DNA from: Thermococcus indicus
GTDB taxonomy: Archaea > Methanobacteriota_B > Thermococci > Thermococcales > Thermococcaceae
Length of the DNA: 64,000 bases
Reading direction: 5' to 3'
NCBI RefSeq assembly: GCF_006274605.1
Contig: NZ_CP040846.1
Span: forward strand, 2,053,041-2,117,040
In this document: piece after piece, positions 49,987 through 58,593 of the stretch
Position numbering within the stretch: the first letter of the stretch is position 1
Layout: each line of letters begins with the position of its first letter
Notes under the pieces: generated by a model
The model's database searches: none
What the model was told of the DNA's origin: nothing
What the model saw: only the letters and a program-made list of their open reading frames with translations
Position numbers and translations under genes: made by a program

Positions 49987-50022
49987 CCTCCTCGTCCTGA
50001 AGGATGAGACTTTCAAAGAAAA
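49987..50022 (-). repeat. IS605-end-like motif, copy 4, inverted
   Basis: On the minus strand it contains TTTGAAAGTCTCATCC then TTCAGGACGAGGAGG, matching the copy at 46236-46270 closely in the TTCAGGACG(G/A)GGAGG half. It sits between rimI and the btuC-like gene, with no transposase gene present. Confidence 0.45.
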
Positions 50023-50038
50023 TTCAATGCACCCAAAA

Positions 50039-50047
50039 GCTTTAAAC
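50039..50047 (+). promoter_or_regulatory. TATA box of the BtuC-like gene; mRNA probably leaderless
   Basis: GCTTTAAAC lies 32 bases before ATG 50071, predicting initiation within a few bases of the start codon. The preceding CCGACCCC offers no ribosome binding site. Confidence 0.6.
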
Positions 50048-50070
50048 GTCTGGACAAATAATCCGACCCC

Positions 50071-51084
50071 ATGAGGAGATGGCTCCCCGCGCTGGCACTG
50101 CTCTCAACAGCCGCGCTATTCCTTGGAGTCTACGTGGGCTCCGTGGGCATAAGCCCGTCCGACGTCACCGCCAGCATAGCCTACGGAATAAAATCGACGC
50201 TCTCTCACTTCACCCAGACCAACCCGGGTGAAAAGCCGCGGTACTTCGTGATAATATGGGAGCTCCGCCTCCCAAGGGTTCTCCTGGCGTATCTCGTTGG
50301 GCTCTCCCTCGCCTCAGCGGGCGTCGCTTCCCAGGCCCTCTTCAGGAACCCCCTGGCTGACCCCTACATCATCGGTGTCAGTGCCGGCGCCGGAATCGGG
50401 GCCGCGCTGGGTGCCATCTACGCCCCCTCGCACATGGGCTCCCTTGCCCTCGCCTCCGCCCTGCTATCGGTCTTCATAGTTTACTCCGTCTCAAGGGTCG
50501 ATGGCCATGTCCCCGTTGACACCCTCCTCCTGGCGGGAATAGCGTACGGCTTTCTGGCGAGCGCGGTAACGTGGTACCTCATCATAAGCCAGGGAGAGAG
50601 GGCCCACGTCACCTGGATGTGGCTCATGGGGACGTTCAACGGTGCCGGCTGGGGCGACGTTGGTGAGATGTTCATCGTCTCCGCCCTGGGGACGGGCTTC
50701 CTGATATGGAAGTGGCGCGAGCTGAACCTCGTCCTCCTGGGCGAGGAGAGCATAGCACTTGGCCTCGACCTGCACCTCTACAGAAAGCTCTTCATCGGGG
50801 TCATAGCCCTTTTAACGGCCTTCGCCGTCTCGACCGCGGGAATAATCGGCTTCATCGGCCTCGTCAGCCCACACGTGATGCGCCTTCTCCTCGGCCCGAA
50901 CCACAAAAGCCTGACCCCCGCGAGCGCCCTCTTCGGAGGCGTTCTCCTCGTCTTCGCAGACCTGCTCGCCAGAACCGTCGCAAAACCGACCGAACTGCCG
51001 GTGGGCATCATAACCGCACTGATGGGGGCGCCCTTCTTCCTGTACCTCCTGATGAAGCACAAGAGGGGGGAGCTGTACTCATGA
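50071..51084 (+). CDS. FecCD/BtuC-family ABC transporter permease
   Basis: 337-residue permease for iron-siderophore, heme or cobamide-type uptake, with about ten membrane helices. Family marks: R-L-P-R-V-L-L-A-Y-L-V-G, F-R-N-P-L-A-D-P-Y-I-I-G-V-S-A-G-A, and G-L-V-S-P-H-V-M-R. It overlaps the ATPase gene (ATGA), so the two form an operon. The binding protein that should deliver the ligand is not in the window, so the substrate cannot be named. Confidence 0.92.
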   Translation: MRRWLPALALLSTAALFLGVYVGSVGISPSDVTASIAYGIKSTLSHFTQTNPGEKPRYFVIIWELRLPRVLLAYLVGLSLASAGVASQALFRNPLADPYIIGVSAGAGIGAALGAIYAPSHMGSLALASALLSVFIVYSVSRVDGHVPVDTLLLAGIAYGFLASAVTWYLIISQGERAHVTWMWLMGTFNGAGWGDVGEMFIVSALGTGFLIWKWRELNLVLLGEESIALGLDLHLYRKLFIGVIALLTAFAVSTAGIIGFIGLVSPHVMRLLLGPNHKSLTPASALFGGVLLVFADLLARTVAKPTELPVGIITALMGAPFFLYLLMKHKRGELYS

Positions 51085-51806
51085 CGATGAGGCTGGAGGT
51101 TAGGGTTTCCTTCGCCTACGGCGAGAGGGCGGTCCTGAAGGGCGTCGAGTTCACGGCGGAGAGGGGTGAGCTCCTCGCGATAATCGGGCCGAACGGTGCC
51201 GGAAAGAGCACCCTGCTGAAGGTCATGGTCGGGATTCTGAGACCGAGGGGGAGCGTGAGGCTCGACGGAAGGGACCTGCTCTCAATGAGACCTCCGGAGA
51301 GGGCAAGGCTCATAACCTACGTCCCGCAGAGCTCCTTCCCCGAGTTCGCCTTCACCATCGAGGAGTTCGTTGAGATGGGTGCCTATGCAACAAGGGGCAA
51401 CGTTGAGGCGGCTTTGAAGCGCGTCGGCCTCTGGGAGCGCAGGAAGGAGCCGGTAACGAACCTGAGCGGCGGCGAGTACCAGCTGGCCCTCGTGGCCAGG
51501 GCGCTTGCGCAGGGGAGCGAGGCGATACTCCTGGATGAGCCGACGAGCCACCTGGATATAAACCACGCCCTCGTGGTGATGGAGCTGCTGAAGACCCTTA
51601 AGGAGGAGAAGATAATCGTGACCGTTCTCCACGACCTGAATTTAGCGCTCCGGTACGCGGACAGGCTCGTCCTCCTGAAGGGAGGGGAGAAGTACTGGGA
51701 GGGGAAGCCAGGGGAGCTGAAGCCGGAGACTATTGAGGAAGTCTACGGGGTGAGGGCGAGGATAGCGGAGGTAGATGGCCACAGAGTTCTTATAGCGGGG
51801 ATTTGA
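51081..51806 (+). CDS. ABC transporter ATP-binding protein (FecE/BtuD-type)
   Basis: 241-residue ATPase: Walker A G-P-N-G-A-G-K-S-T, signature L-S-G-G-E-Y-Q, Walker B A-I-L-L-D-E-P-T-S-H-L-D and the H-loop V-L-H-D-L-N. Partner of the upstream permease. Its last 75 bases (51732-51806) reappear, 77% identical, at 53475-53549 beyond an exported-protein gene. Confidence 0.92.
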   Translation: MTMRLEVRVSFAYGERAVLKGVEFTAERGELLAIIGPNGAGKSTLLKVMVGILRPRGSVRLDGRDLLSMRPPERARLITYVPQSSFPEFAFTIEEFVEMGAYATRGNVEAALKRVGLWERRKEPVTNLSGGEYQLALVARALAQGSEAILLDEPTSHLDINHALVVMELLKTLKEEKIIVTVLHDLNLALRYADRLVLLKGGEKYWEGKPGELKPETIEEVYGVRARIAEVDGHRVLIAGI

Positions 51807-51918
51807 AGGCTAGTATGAGAGATAGCCGGAAGGATGTCAGTTATGTTCTTTTTCTACCTATTACTCAGGCTCCAAACGAACGAAAGGCCCATTAGGTTTT
51901 CCAAGCTTCAAGAGTAAA

Positions 51919-51927
51919 TTTTATAAG
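51919..51927 (+). promoter_or_regulatory. TATA box of the exported-protein gene
   Basis: TTTTATAAG, with predicted initiation near 51948, about 12 bases before ATG 51960. Confidence 0.5.
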
Positions 51928-51959
51928 TCAACATTGGGCAATAGCATGTGGGGCCCACA

Positions 51960-53396
51960 ATGGTGAGAAAGAAACCCCTGTTAGTGGTCTTACTGCTGAT
52001 TCTCCTGGGAGGAACCACAGTAGGGGCCTTAAACTACACGGCAGGCAACGAAGACTCCGTAACCAGGGTACTCGGCTACGACGTGTACAGGATCGAAGGC
52101 TCAGGCAACTACATCATCTACTACCCCCTGCCCAACGGAAGCGTTAAAGTTCTGAAGAATGGAAAAGCCGGCGGCCTCTTCCCGACCTTCGTCAAAGTAC
52201 CCAGGCACGAGTGGATAAAGGAACTCTCAACGGCAGAGAAAGCCCTCTACGCCCCACCAACCCCGCTAATACTCTACATCACGGAGGACGGAAAGCTGGG
52301 AGTGAAAAGCATAACTTCAAGCAGAATCAAGCTCGAAAGCGAAAAGACGCTGAACCTGAAGGGGGACTATCAGGTTCAGGCAAAGGGTTCATGTCCAAGG
52401 GGCTGGATAGACTTTGGGGGAAGGTACTGCCTCGACCCACAGTGGAGTCTTCATTTTGACAGCAGGGCAAAGTCAAAAACCTTCGACGAGTGGGTTTCAG
52501 TGATGGGATTGAAGATTGAGAACAGGGTCGCAGAAAAAGTTGATTACCACTGGCTCCTCCAGCTCAGCAGGAGCACCTACAGCTACTGGACAGTTGGGAT
52601 TGATGTGGGACCTTTCAACGTAATCACCGTGTCCCTTGGAAACCACTTCGAAGGCTGGGGACTAGACATTGGATACGAAGTTGATGGACCTCTCCAAGTT
52701 CGTTCAAACACCTGGGAGCGGTATCTTAATATTAAGGTGGAGTACATTGTGGCCCACGCCAAAGTTCCGGCATACGACAAGCTCACAAGGAAGTACATGG
52801 ACATAGAGATAGTTCAAACTTACCCCATCAAAATCCACAGCACCGGAAGGTACACAATACTAGAATCTTCCAATGGCCAAATCAAGTTCACCGAATCTTA
52901 CGGGAGCAATCCACCAAGAATAACCAAGACTCCAAACCTCTGGACAATTCCTGAGAACGTCGAGTGGACAAGAAGCTGGATCGGTGTAAGCACATGGAAA
53001 CGGGCCATATACCTAAGACAGAACCAGAGCAAAGAATTTAGCTCAAGCTCTAGCCTGAACATCCCACTCGGCTATGCAGCCGGAAAGTACCTGACAAGGA
53101 TAAGCCCCAAACTCGGAAAATTAGCCAACACGATAAGCATAACCGTTGGATTCCACCATAGCTCAGGATACCGTTCAATGGCAGAATACAGCGTTAAAAT
53201 CAAGCCAAGGAAGAGTTGCTATGCGATGTACAGTGTTCTGGGAGTCAATGTCGGCACGAGTGGAGCAAAGACAAAGGTAAACGTCCCACTAGTGTTCGGT
53301 GTCATAACCGACGGCAAGGTACCTTCACCACCGTGCAACCCAAGAACGGGTGTATGCGTGGACTCCACAAACCCATGGGGAAGAGAAGGAGACTAA
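51960..53396 (+). CDS. Exported protein of unknown function
   Basis: 478-residue protein with an N-terminal signal segment (K-K-P-L-L-V-V-L-L-L-I-L-L-G-G, about residues 4-20), then a probably beta-rich extracellular region with many S/T/Y/N residues, four cysteines in pairs (C-P-R-G-W, C-L-D-P; C-N-P-R-T-G-V-C at the end) and no membrane anchor. ATG 51960 suits the TATA position; GTG 51948 is in frame. It lies within a segment bracketed by two copies of the ABC ATPase gene tail, and its composition is more AT-rich than its neighbours, so it looks inserted. Family unknown. A similar-looking exported protein is at 61534. Confidence 0.75.
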   Translation: MVRKKPLLVVLLLILLGGTTVGALNYTAGNEDSVTRVLGYDVYRIEGSGNYIIYYPLPNGSVKVLKNGKAGGLFPTFVKVPRHEWIKELSTAEKALYAPPTPLILYITEDGKLGVKSITSSRIKLESEKTLNLKGDYQVQAKGSCPRGWIDFGGRYCLDPQWSLHFDSRAKSKTFDEWVSVMGLKIENRVAEKVDYHWLLQLSRSTYSYWTVGIDVGPFNVITVSLGNHFEGWGLDIGYEVDGPLQVRSNTWERYLNIKVEYIVAHAKVPAYDKLTRKYMDIEIVQTYPIKIHSTGRYTILESSNGQIKFTESYGSNPPRITKTPNLWTIPENVEWTRSWIGVSTWKRAIYLRQNQSKEFSSSSSLNIPLGYAAGKYLTRISPKLGKLANTISITVGFHHSSGYRSMAEYSVKIKPRKSCYAMYSVLGVNVGTSGAKTKVNVPLVFGVITDGKVPSPPCNPRTGVCVDSTNPWGREGD

Positions 53397-53474
53397 ATCT
53401 CCATTCCCTATTTTTAGGGTGCAGAAGCACCGGTAGAGACGGCCCAGGGAGATCAGAAACCAGGATAATTGAAG

Positions 53475-53549
53475 ATTGAAGACGTCTACAGGGCAAAGGC
53501 CAAGATAGCGGAGGTAGATGGTCACAGAGTCATTCTAGCAGGGGTCTAG
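53475..53549 (+). pseudogene. Orphan 3' tail of an ABC ATPase gene
   Basis: 25 codons, I-E-D-V-Y-R-A-K-A-K-I-A-E-V-D-G-H-R-V then I-L-A-G-V and a stop, matching the last codons of the ATPase gene at 51732-51806 (58 of 75 bases identical). No start codon or catalytic part is present. It is a gene remnant left downstream of the exported-protein gene, 47 bases before psmB. Confidence 0.8.
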
Positions 53550-53595
53550 CAAAGGTTTAAAACGTCAGGTGAGAAGATGGGTCAGGGGTGAGAGA

Positions 53596-54198
53596 ATGGA
53601 AACGAAGAAAACCGGCACCACCACCGTGGGAATAAAGGCCAGGGACGGTGTCGTTCTGGCCGCTGATACGCAGGCTTCCCTCGACCACATGGTCGAGACC
53701 CTCAACATCAGGAAGATAGTCCCGATCACCGACAGGATAGCGATAACAACCGCGGGAAGCGTCGGCGACGTTCAGGCCCTGGCGAGAATGCTCGAGGCGG
53801 AAGCGCGCTATTATCAGTTCACCTGGAACAGACCCATGAGCACCAAGGCCATGGCGAACCTGCTCAGCAACATACTCAACGAGAACAAGTGGTTCCCCTA
53901 CCTCGTCCAGATAATCATAGGCGGCCACGTTGAGGAGCCGACCCTGGCGAACCTCGACGCAATGGGTGGTCTCGTCTTCGATGACTACACCGCCACTGGC
54001 TCTGGAAGCCCCTTCGCCATAGCCATCCTTGAAGACGGCTTCAGGAAGGACATGAGCGTCGAGGAGGCGAAAGAGCTGGCAGTCAGGGCCGTGAGAACCG
54101 CCGGAAAGCGCGACGTTTACACCGGCGACAGGAAAATCCAGGTCGTCGTCATAACGAAGGATGGTATGAAGGAGGAGTTCGTTGAGTTCAAGGAGTGA
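53596..54198 (+). CDS. psmB: Proteasome beta subunit
   Basis: Catalytic subunit of the 20S proteasome. A seven-residue propeptide M-E-T-K-K-T-G precedes the Thr nucleophile in T-T-T-V-G-I-K. The catalytic Asp (A-A-D-T-Q-A) and Lys (I-R-K-I) follow at normal spacing, and S-V-G-D and G-S-G-S lie further on. 200 residues. ATG 53596 follows GGGGTGAGAGA. Thermococcales usually have two beta genes; which one this is cannot be decided from sequence alone, though gene order suggests the T. kodakarensis TK2207 equivalent. Confidence 0.95.
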   Translation: METKKTGTTTVGIKARDGVVLAADTQASLDHMVETLNIRKIVPITDRIAITTAGSVGDVQALARMLEAEARYYQFTWNRPMSTKAMANLLSNILNENKWFPYLVQIIIGGHVEEPTLANLDAMGGLVFDDYTATGSGSPFAIAILEDGFRKDMSVEEAKELAVRAVRTAGKRDVYTGDRKIQVVVITKDGMKEEFVEFKE

Positions 54199-54252
54199 AC
54201 CGTTCAACGGTCGCACCAAAGCCCTTTTTAATTCCCTTTTCGAGTTGGTAAC

Positions 54253-55344
54253 ATGCGGAAGCTTTCCGAAAAGCTGGCGGTTCTCGGGCTGATAATCCTG
54301 CTCGTCTCGGCGCTCTACGCAGCGGAGAGGCTGACCGTCAATCCGAGCGCGGTTCTCGGTGAGGTAAACGGGATACTCGACCAGGTCCAGGAGATAAGGA
54401 ACCTCACCTTCAAGGAGAGGCCGAAGATAGTGGTTCTCACGAAGAGCGAGGCCCTGGCCAAGTGGAAGCCAGGCAAAGCGGACATCGAGAGGATGAAAAT
54501 AGAAGAGCTGACCTACAAGATGACCCTCCTCCTTCCGCCGGATTACCAGTACGTCAAAAAGGAAACCGAGAGAAGCGCCAACTGGATAGCCGCAACCGTT
54601 GGGGACACGATATACATCATCCAGGAGAACTTTATGGCCGATCCGGACACCGCCAGGAGGACGATAGCCCACGAGAGCGTCCACGTGCTCCAGAAGCAGT
54701 GGTTCGACGCGAAGTACGACGCCGACACCTACGATGGCACCATAGCGATCCAGTCCCTCATCGAGGGCGACGCCGACCTGGTTGCTGACCTCTACTGCGA
54801 GAGGAACGGGATACCCATCCACAAGATACGCTCGCTGAGCGGGAACCCGCTTACGGACCTCCACATCTTCCCCTACGTCTTCGGCGACAAGTTTGTTCGC
54901 TACCTCTACGAGAAAGGCGGCTGGGAGCTGGTGAACGAGGCCTATGGTCACTATCCAGTCTCGGCGCAGCAGGTCATGCACCCCGAGCTGTACCTCGAAA
55001 ACGTTACGCCCACCAACGTCACCCTGAGCGAACCGCCGAGCTCGCGCGTCCTCAAGGAAGACAGGCTCGGCGAATACTACGTTTACCTCCTCCTCAGGGA
55101 CGTTGCGAAGCTTGAGGACGAGACCTCCTGGAACGTCTCGAGTGCGTGGCGCGGGGATAAGCTCCTCTTGACCCAGAACGCGAGTGGCTACCTCCTCCAG
55201 TGGAAGGTGGCCTTCTCAAGCGGGAGCGCCGCGAGGACCTTTGGTGAAACCCTCTCCAAGCTCGCGGAGGGCAACACCTATGCCAACTACACGATAAGGA
55301 TTGAAGGGAACTCCGTTCTCCTGATCGCCAAAAGGAGGGACTGA
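54253..55344 (+). CDS. Membrane-anchored gluzincin-like metalloprotease candidate
   Basis: 363 residues with an N-terminal signal anchor (about 8-24) and an extracellular domain with a zinc motif H-E-S-V-H (about 139-143) and E-G-D-A-D-L-V-A-D about 26 residues later, the layout of gluzincins. Several N-x-T/S sites could be glycosylated. The C-terminal 100 residues are beta-rich. Probably an extracytoplasmic protease. It precedes thrC with a 1-base gap and may share its transcript. I know no named family for it. Confidence 0.75.
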   Translation: MRKLSEKLAVLGLIILLVSALYAAERLTVNPSAVLGEVNGILDQVQEIRNLTFKERPKIVVLTKSEALAKWKPGKADIERMKIEELTYKMTLLLPPDYQYVKKETERSANWIAATVGDTIYIIQENFMADPDTARRTIAHESVHVLQKQWFDAKYDADTYDGTIAIQSLIEGDADLVADLYCERNGIPIHKIRSLSGNPLTDLHIFPYVFGDKFVRYLYEKGGWELVNEAYGHYPVSAQQVMHPELYLENVTPTNVTLSEPPSSRVLKEDRLGEYYVYLLLRDVAKLEDETSWNVSSAWRGDKLLLTQNASGYLLQWKVAFSSGSAARTFGETLSKLAEGNTYANYTIRIEGNSVLLIAKRRD

Positions 55345-55345
55345 T

Positions 55346-56476
55346 GTGAAGCTCCTCTGCCCCATCTGCGGGAAAACCTACGACGAACCGGTTCAGAGGT
55401 GTGAATGCGGTGAACCAGTCGAGTTCGAGCCCTTTAAGGGCGAACCCTACATTGGAAAAACAGTCTGGGAGCGCTTTTGGGACTTCTGGCCGGTGGAACC
55501 TGCTCTGGAACTTTCGCTCGGCGAAGGCGACACACCCCTAGTGAAGTCGAGGCTCGGCGAAGAGCTTGGAGTGAAGCTCTACCTCAAGAACGAGACGGTC
55601 AATCCAACCTGGAGCTTCAAGGACAGGGGGACGTTTTTAGCCCTAAGCCACGCCCTCAGAGAGAGTTATAAGGCCGTCGGAACGGTCTCGACCGGAAACA
55701 TGGCGGCGAGCGTTTCTGCCTACGCTTCCCGCTTTGGGTTGAGGGCCAAAATCCTCGTCTCCGAGAGCGCGAGCGACGAAAAGCTGAAGGCCGTTTCGGT
55801 TTACGGCGGCGAGGTCATCAGGGTTCGCGGCGACTACGGGAAGCTCTACTTCGAGAGCCTGAATCTGGGAGAAAGGCTCGGGGTTTATTTCATCAACTCG
55901 GACAACCCCTTCCGGATCGAGGGCTACAAGGGCATAGCGTTTGAGATAGCCGAGGAAGTAAGCCCGGACTACGTTCTCATTCCGACCAGCTCCGGTGGCC
56001 TCTTCCGCGGAATAGCTAAAGGCTTCATCGAGCTCCACGAGAGCGGGCTCATCGATGGACTTCCAACCCTCATCGCGGTTCAGGCCGAGGGCTGTTCGCC
56101 GATATGCAGGGCGTTTAAGGAGGGGAAAACAAGGGTGGAGCGCTTTGAGAAGCCGGAGACGATAGCGAAGGCCATAGCGAACCCATATCCACCGAGTGGG
56201 AACGCGGTTCTAAAGCTTCTCCGCGAGTTTGGCTGGAAATGCGTGACGGTCTCAGATGACGAAATCAGGGAAGCCCAGAGGAAGCTCGCCGGTGAAGGCA
56301 TCTTCGTCCAGCCGGCGAGCGCGACCGGTGTAGCTGCCCTGAGAAAGCTCGAACTTCCTGAAGGGGTCAAGGTCGTCTCAATACTTACCGGTTCCGGTTT
56401 GAAAACTTTGAAGAACGCTCCGGCCAGGAAAATAAGGGAATGCCCGCTTGAAGAGCTGGAGAACTGCCTGGGGTGA
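55346..56476 (+). CDS. thrC: Threonine synthase
   Basis: PLP enzyme converting O-phosphohomoserine to threonine. An N-terminal zinc-ribbon-like segment (C-P-I-C and C-E-C-G) precedes the fold-type II core: PLP lysine in S-F-K-D-R-G (near 92), phosphate-binding S-T-G-N-M-A-A-S, and a C-terminal G-S-G-L-K. 376 residues. The GTG start follows GGAGGGACTGAT. Overlaps the next gene (TGATG). Confidence 0.92.
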   Translation: MKLLCPICGKTYDEPVQRCECGEPVEFEPFKGEPYIGKTVWERFWDFWPVEPALELSLGEGDTPLVKSRLGEELGVKLYLKNETVNPTWSFKDRGTFLALSHALRESYKAVGTVSTGNMAASVSAYASRFGLRAKILVSESASDEKLKAVSVYGGEVIRVRGDYGKLYFESLNLGERLGVYFINSDNPFRIEGYKGIAFEIAEEVSPDYVLIPTSSGGLFRGIAKGFIELHESGLIDGLPTLIAVQAEGCSPICRAFKEGKTRVERFEKPETIAKAIANPYPPSGNAVLKLLREFGWKCVTVSDDEIREAQRKLAGEGIFVQPASATGVAALRKLELPEGVKVVSILTGSGLKTLKNAPARKIRECPLEELENCLG

Positions 56477-57273
56477 TGAAAATGCTCGCCGGAATCGGCC
56501 TCATGCCCCACGGAAACCCGGTTCTTGAGCCGGAGGATGAGGAAACGAGAAAGCTCGCGGAGGTTCTGAAGGAAATCGGAAGAACCTTTAGCGACGTTGA
56601 TTCCTACGTCTTAGTAAGCCCCCACAACGCCCGTATGAGCGACCACCTCGGCGTTGTTTTAGCGGAGAACCTCGTCTCGTGGCTGCCCTTCGAGGGGAAG
56701 GAAATCCCAGGGGAGTGGAAGACCGACCGTGGGCTGGCCGAGAAGATTTATAGAGTAGAGAAAGAGGCAGGAATGCCGGTCGTCGATTTAAACTTCGCCT
56801 CGCTAAGGGGAGAATACTCCCGCTGGCCGTTGAGCTGGGGGGAGCTGATCCCGCTGAGCTTCCTCAAGAAGAAGCCGCTCGTACTCATAACTCCCTCGCG
56901 CGGGGTTTCTAGGGAGACGCTCGTAAAGTTCGGCGAAGTCCTCGGAGACGTGCTCGATATGGAGGAGAAAAAAGTCGCCCTCATAATAAGCGCCGACCAC
57001 GGGCACGGGCACAGCGAAAACGGCCCCTACGGAAAGGTGAAGGAGAGCGAGGAGTACGACAAACTCATAATGGAGCTGATCAACGGGAACCGCATTGAAG
57101 AGCTGCCAAAACTCCCCGAGGAACTGGTGAGAAAAGCCCTCGTTGACAGCTACTGGGGAATGCTGATAATGCTCGGGGCGATGAGGAAGGCCGAGTTCGA
57201 GCTAAGGACTTCAGCCTACGCCTGCCCGACCTACTTCGGCATGGCCGGGGCGCTGTGGGTGAGAAAGGGCTGA
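56476..57273 (+). CDS. LigB/MEMO-family extradiol dioxygenase-like protein
   Basis: 265 residues of the class III extradiol dioxygenase (LigB/MEMO) fold. Possible metal ligands are in M-P-H-G-N-P (His near 11), S-P-H-N-A-R and S-A-D-H-G-H-G-H. Archaeal members are widespread but of unproven substrate, and some relate to MEMO/AMMECR1 pairs. The start is ATG 56476, overlapping thrC's stop; ATG 56482 is also possible. Part of the thrC operon. Confidence 0.8.
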   Translation: MKMLAGIGLMPHGNPVLEPEDEETRKLAEVLKEIGRTFSDVDSYVLVSPHNARMSDHLGVVLAENLVSWLPFEGKEIPGEWKTDRGLAEKIYRVEKEAGMPVVDLNFASLRGEYSRWPLSWGELIPLSFLKKKPLVLITPSRGVSRETLVKFGEVLGDVLDMEEKKVALIISADHGHGHSENGPYGKVKESEEYDKLIMELINGNRIEELPKLPEELVRKALVDSYWGMLIMLGAMRKAEFELRTSAYACPTYFGMAGALWVRKG

Positions 57274-57290
57274 GCGCAAGTTATTCGTGT

Positions 57291-57309
57291 TGTGTATTAG
57301 TAATACACA
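57291..57309. promoter_or_regulatory. Operator palindrome 1 (19 bp) upstream of the TATA box
   Basis: TGTGTATTAGTAATACACA, a perfect dyad with 9-bp arms around a central G. An identical copy lies 34 bp downstream, and the TATA box is between them. Confidence 0.85.
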
Positions 57310-57310
57310 A

Positions 57311-57323
57311 ACCTTTTATATTA
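57311..57323 (+). promoter_or_regulatory. TATA region of the second DUF4143 ATPase
   Basis: ACCTTTTATATTA lies between two identical palindromes. Initiation about 25 bases downstream falls at the ATG (57343), so the mRNA should be leaderless. Confidence 0.7.
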
Positions 57324-57324
57324 T

Positions 57325-57343
57325 TGTGTATTAGTAATACACA
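57325..57343. promoter_or_regulatory. Operator palindrome 2 (19 bp) ending on the start codon
   Basis: Identical to palindrome 1; its last base is the A of the ATPase start codon. A protein bound here would cover the predicted transcription start site. Confidence 0.85.
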
Positions 57344-58593
57344 TGATTTCGCTGATTGAAATTACCGAGGAGTACCTCGGCTCCCTCAGGTTCGTCGAGG
57401 AAATACCCAGAGAAGTTGAATTGCCCGGGGGAAGGGACATAAAGGCCATAATCGGGCCCAGAAGGGTAGGAAAAACGTTCCTGCTCCTCAAAAAGGCCAA
57501 ATCAATCAAAGACCGCCAAAACGTTCTCTACCTTCCGTTCGATGAACCAGAGCTGAGAAGACTAACTGCCCGGGAGCTGGCGGAAAGAATCAGGCGAGAA
57601 TTCCCTGAAGGCAGGGTGGTTCTTTTCCTTGACGAAGTTCAGGAATGGGCAGAATGGGACGTCAAGCTTCGCTGGCTCCACGACGTTGGAGATTTCGATG
57701 TATACATCTCGGGCTCCTCCTCCACCCTTATGTCCTCCGAGATACCCTCGCGCCTGAGGGGAAGGCACGTCTCAAGGCTGATTCTCCCGCTCTCATTCAG
57801 GGAAATCGCGGGAGAGTCCGGAAAAACCTTCCGGGAAAGGGGGAGACTCCAGGCGGTTCTGAAAGATTACATAAAGTGGGGAGGTTTCCCGGAGGTATGG
57901 ACGTCCAAATCAAGGGAGAAGATTATTTCAATCCTCGAAACCATGTTCTACAGGGACATGGTGGAGCGCTTTGCCTTCAGGGACGTCAAAGAATTTCAGG
58001 AGGCCTTCTACCATATACTTTCCCTCTACGGCGGCTACTTCACGTACCGCTCCCTCCAGAGGGCCCTAAAGGGCCTCGGCGTCGACGCAAACCTGAAGAC
58101 GGTCATGAACTACCTCAGGGCAATGGAGGAGTCCTTCCTCGTTTTCCAGCTCCCAATATTCTCACCCTCAACGAGGGAGAGAATGATAAAACCCAGAAAG
58201 CTGTACCTCGTTGACACTGCCTTTGCTTCTCTCTTTTTCAAAGGACACGACGGAGGGAGAAAACTGGAGAACCTGGTGTTCATAGAGCTGTTGAGGGAGA
58301 AGAGCTACTGGAACCCGTCGCTTGAGATCTCCTACTACTCCGACGGAAAAAACGAGGTTGACTTTGTCGTGAGAGAAGGTTCGCACATGAGGGAGCTCAT
58401 CCAAGTGACCTACGAATTGAACGCCGCAAACTATGAGAGGGAGATCAAAGGGTTAATCAGAACTGCTAAGAGACTCGAAGTGAGTAAACTTACTGTAGTC
58501 ACGGTGGAAGACGAAGAAAGGATTAAAGAAGGAAACCTAACGGTGGAGGTTCTTCCAATTTGGAAGTTCCTCCTCAGAGGACATCAAAGCTAA
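57343..58593 (+). CDS. AAA_14/DUF4143 ATPase (second of two in the window)
   Basis: 416 residues: Walker A G-P-R-R-V-G-K-T (about 39-46), Walker B L-F-L-D-E-V-Q-E, sensor G-S-S-S-T, a middle winged-helix-like region ([15 protein letters not shown]) and a C-terminal DUF4143 domain with N-E-V-D-F-V-V and I-Q-V-T, resembling a nuclease fold with its D...QxT core. It is a distant paralogue of the 39-40 kb gene. The promoter has two identical palindromes around TATA, implying tight repression, perhaps by the protein itself. Role unknown. It overlaps the convergent AlaX gene by 20 bases. Confidence 0.85.
   Translation: MISLIEITEEYLGSLRFVEEIPREVELPGGRDIKAIIGPRRVGKTFLLLKKAKSIKDRQNVLYLPFDEPELRRLTARELAERIRREFPEGRVVLFLDEVQEWAEWDVKLRWLHDVGDFDVYISGSSSTLMSSEIPSRLRGRHVSRLILPLSFREIAGESGKTFRERGRLQAVLKDYIKWGGFPEVWTSKSREKIISILETMFYRDMVERFAFRDVKEFQEAFYHILSLYGGYFTYRSLQRALKGLGVDANLKTVMNYLRAMEESFLVFQLPIFSPSTRERMIKPRKLYLVDTAFASLFFKGHDGGRKLENLVFIELLREKSYWNPSLEISYYSDGKNEVDFVVREGSHMRELIQVTYELNAANYEREIKGLIRTAKRLEVSKLTVVTVEDEERIKEGNLTVEVLPIWKFLLRGHQS

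Noticed and set aside
53466-53549. The 3' tail copy as a transposon target-site duplication
   Set aside because: 77% identity over 75 bases is too diverged and too long for a target-site duplication, and no transposase is present.
53557-54981. 474-residue open frame on the minus strand opposite psmB and the metalloprotease gene
   Set aside because: Both plus-strand genes are well supported by motifs; the minus frame is a codon-bias shadow with no recognisable domain or ribosome binding site.
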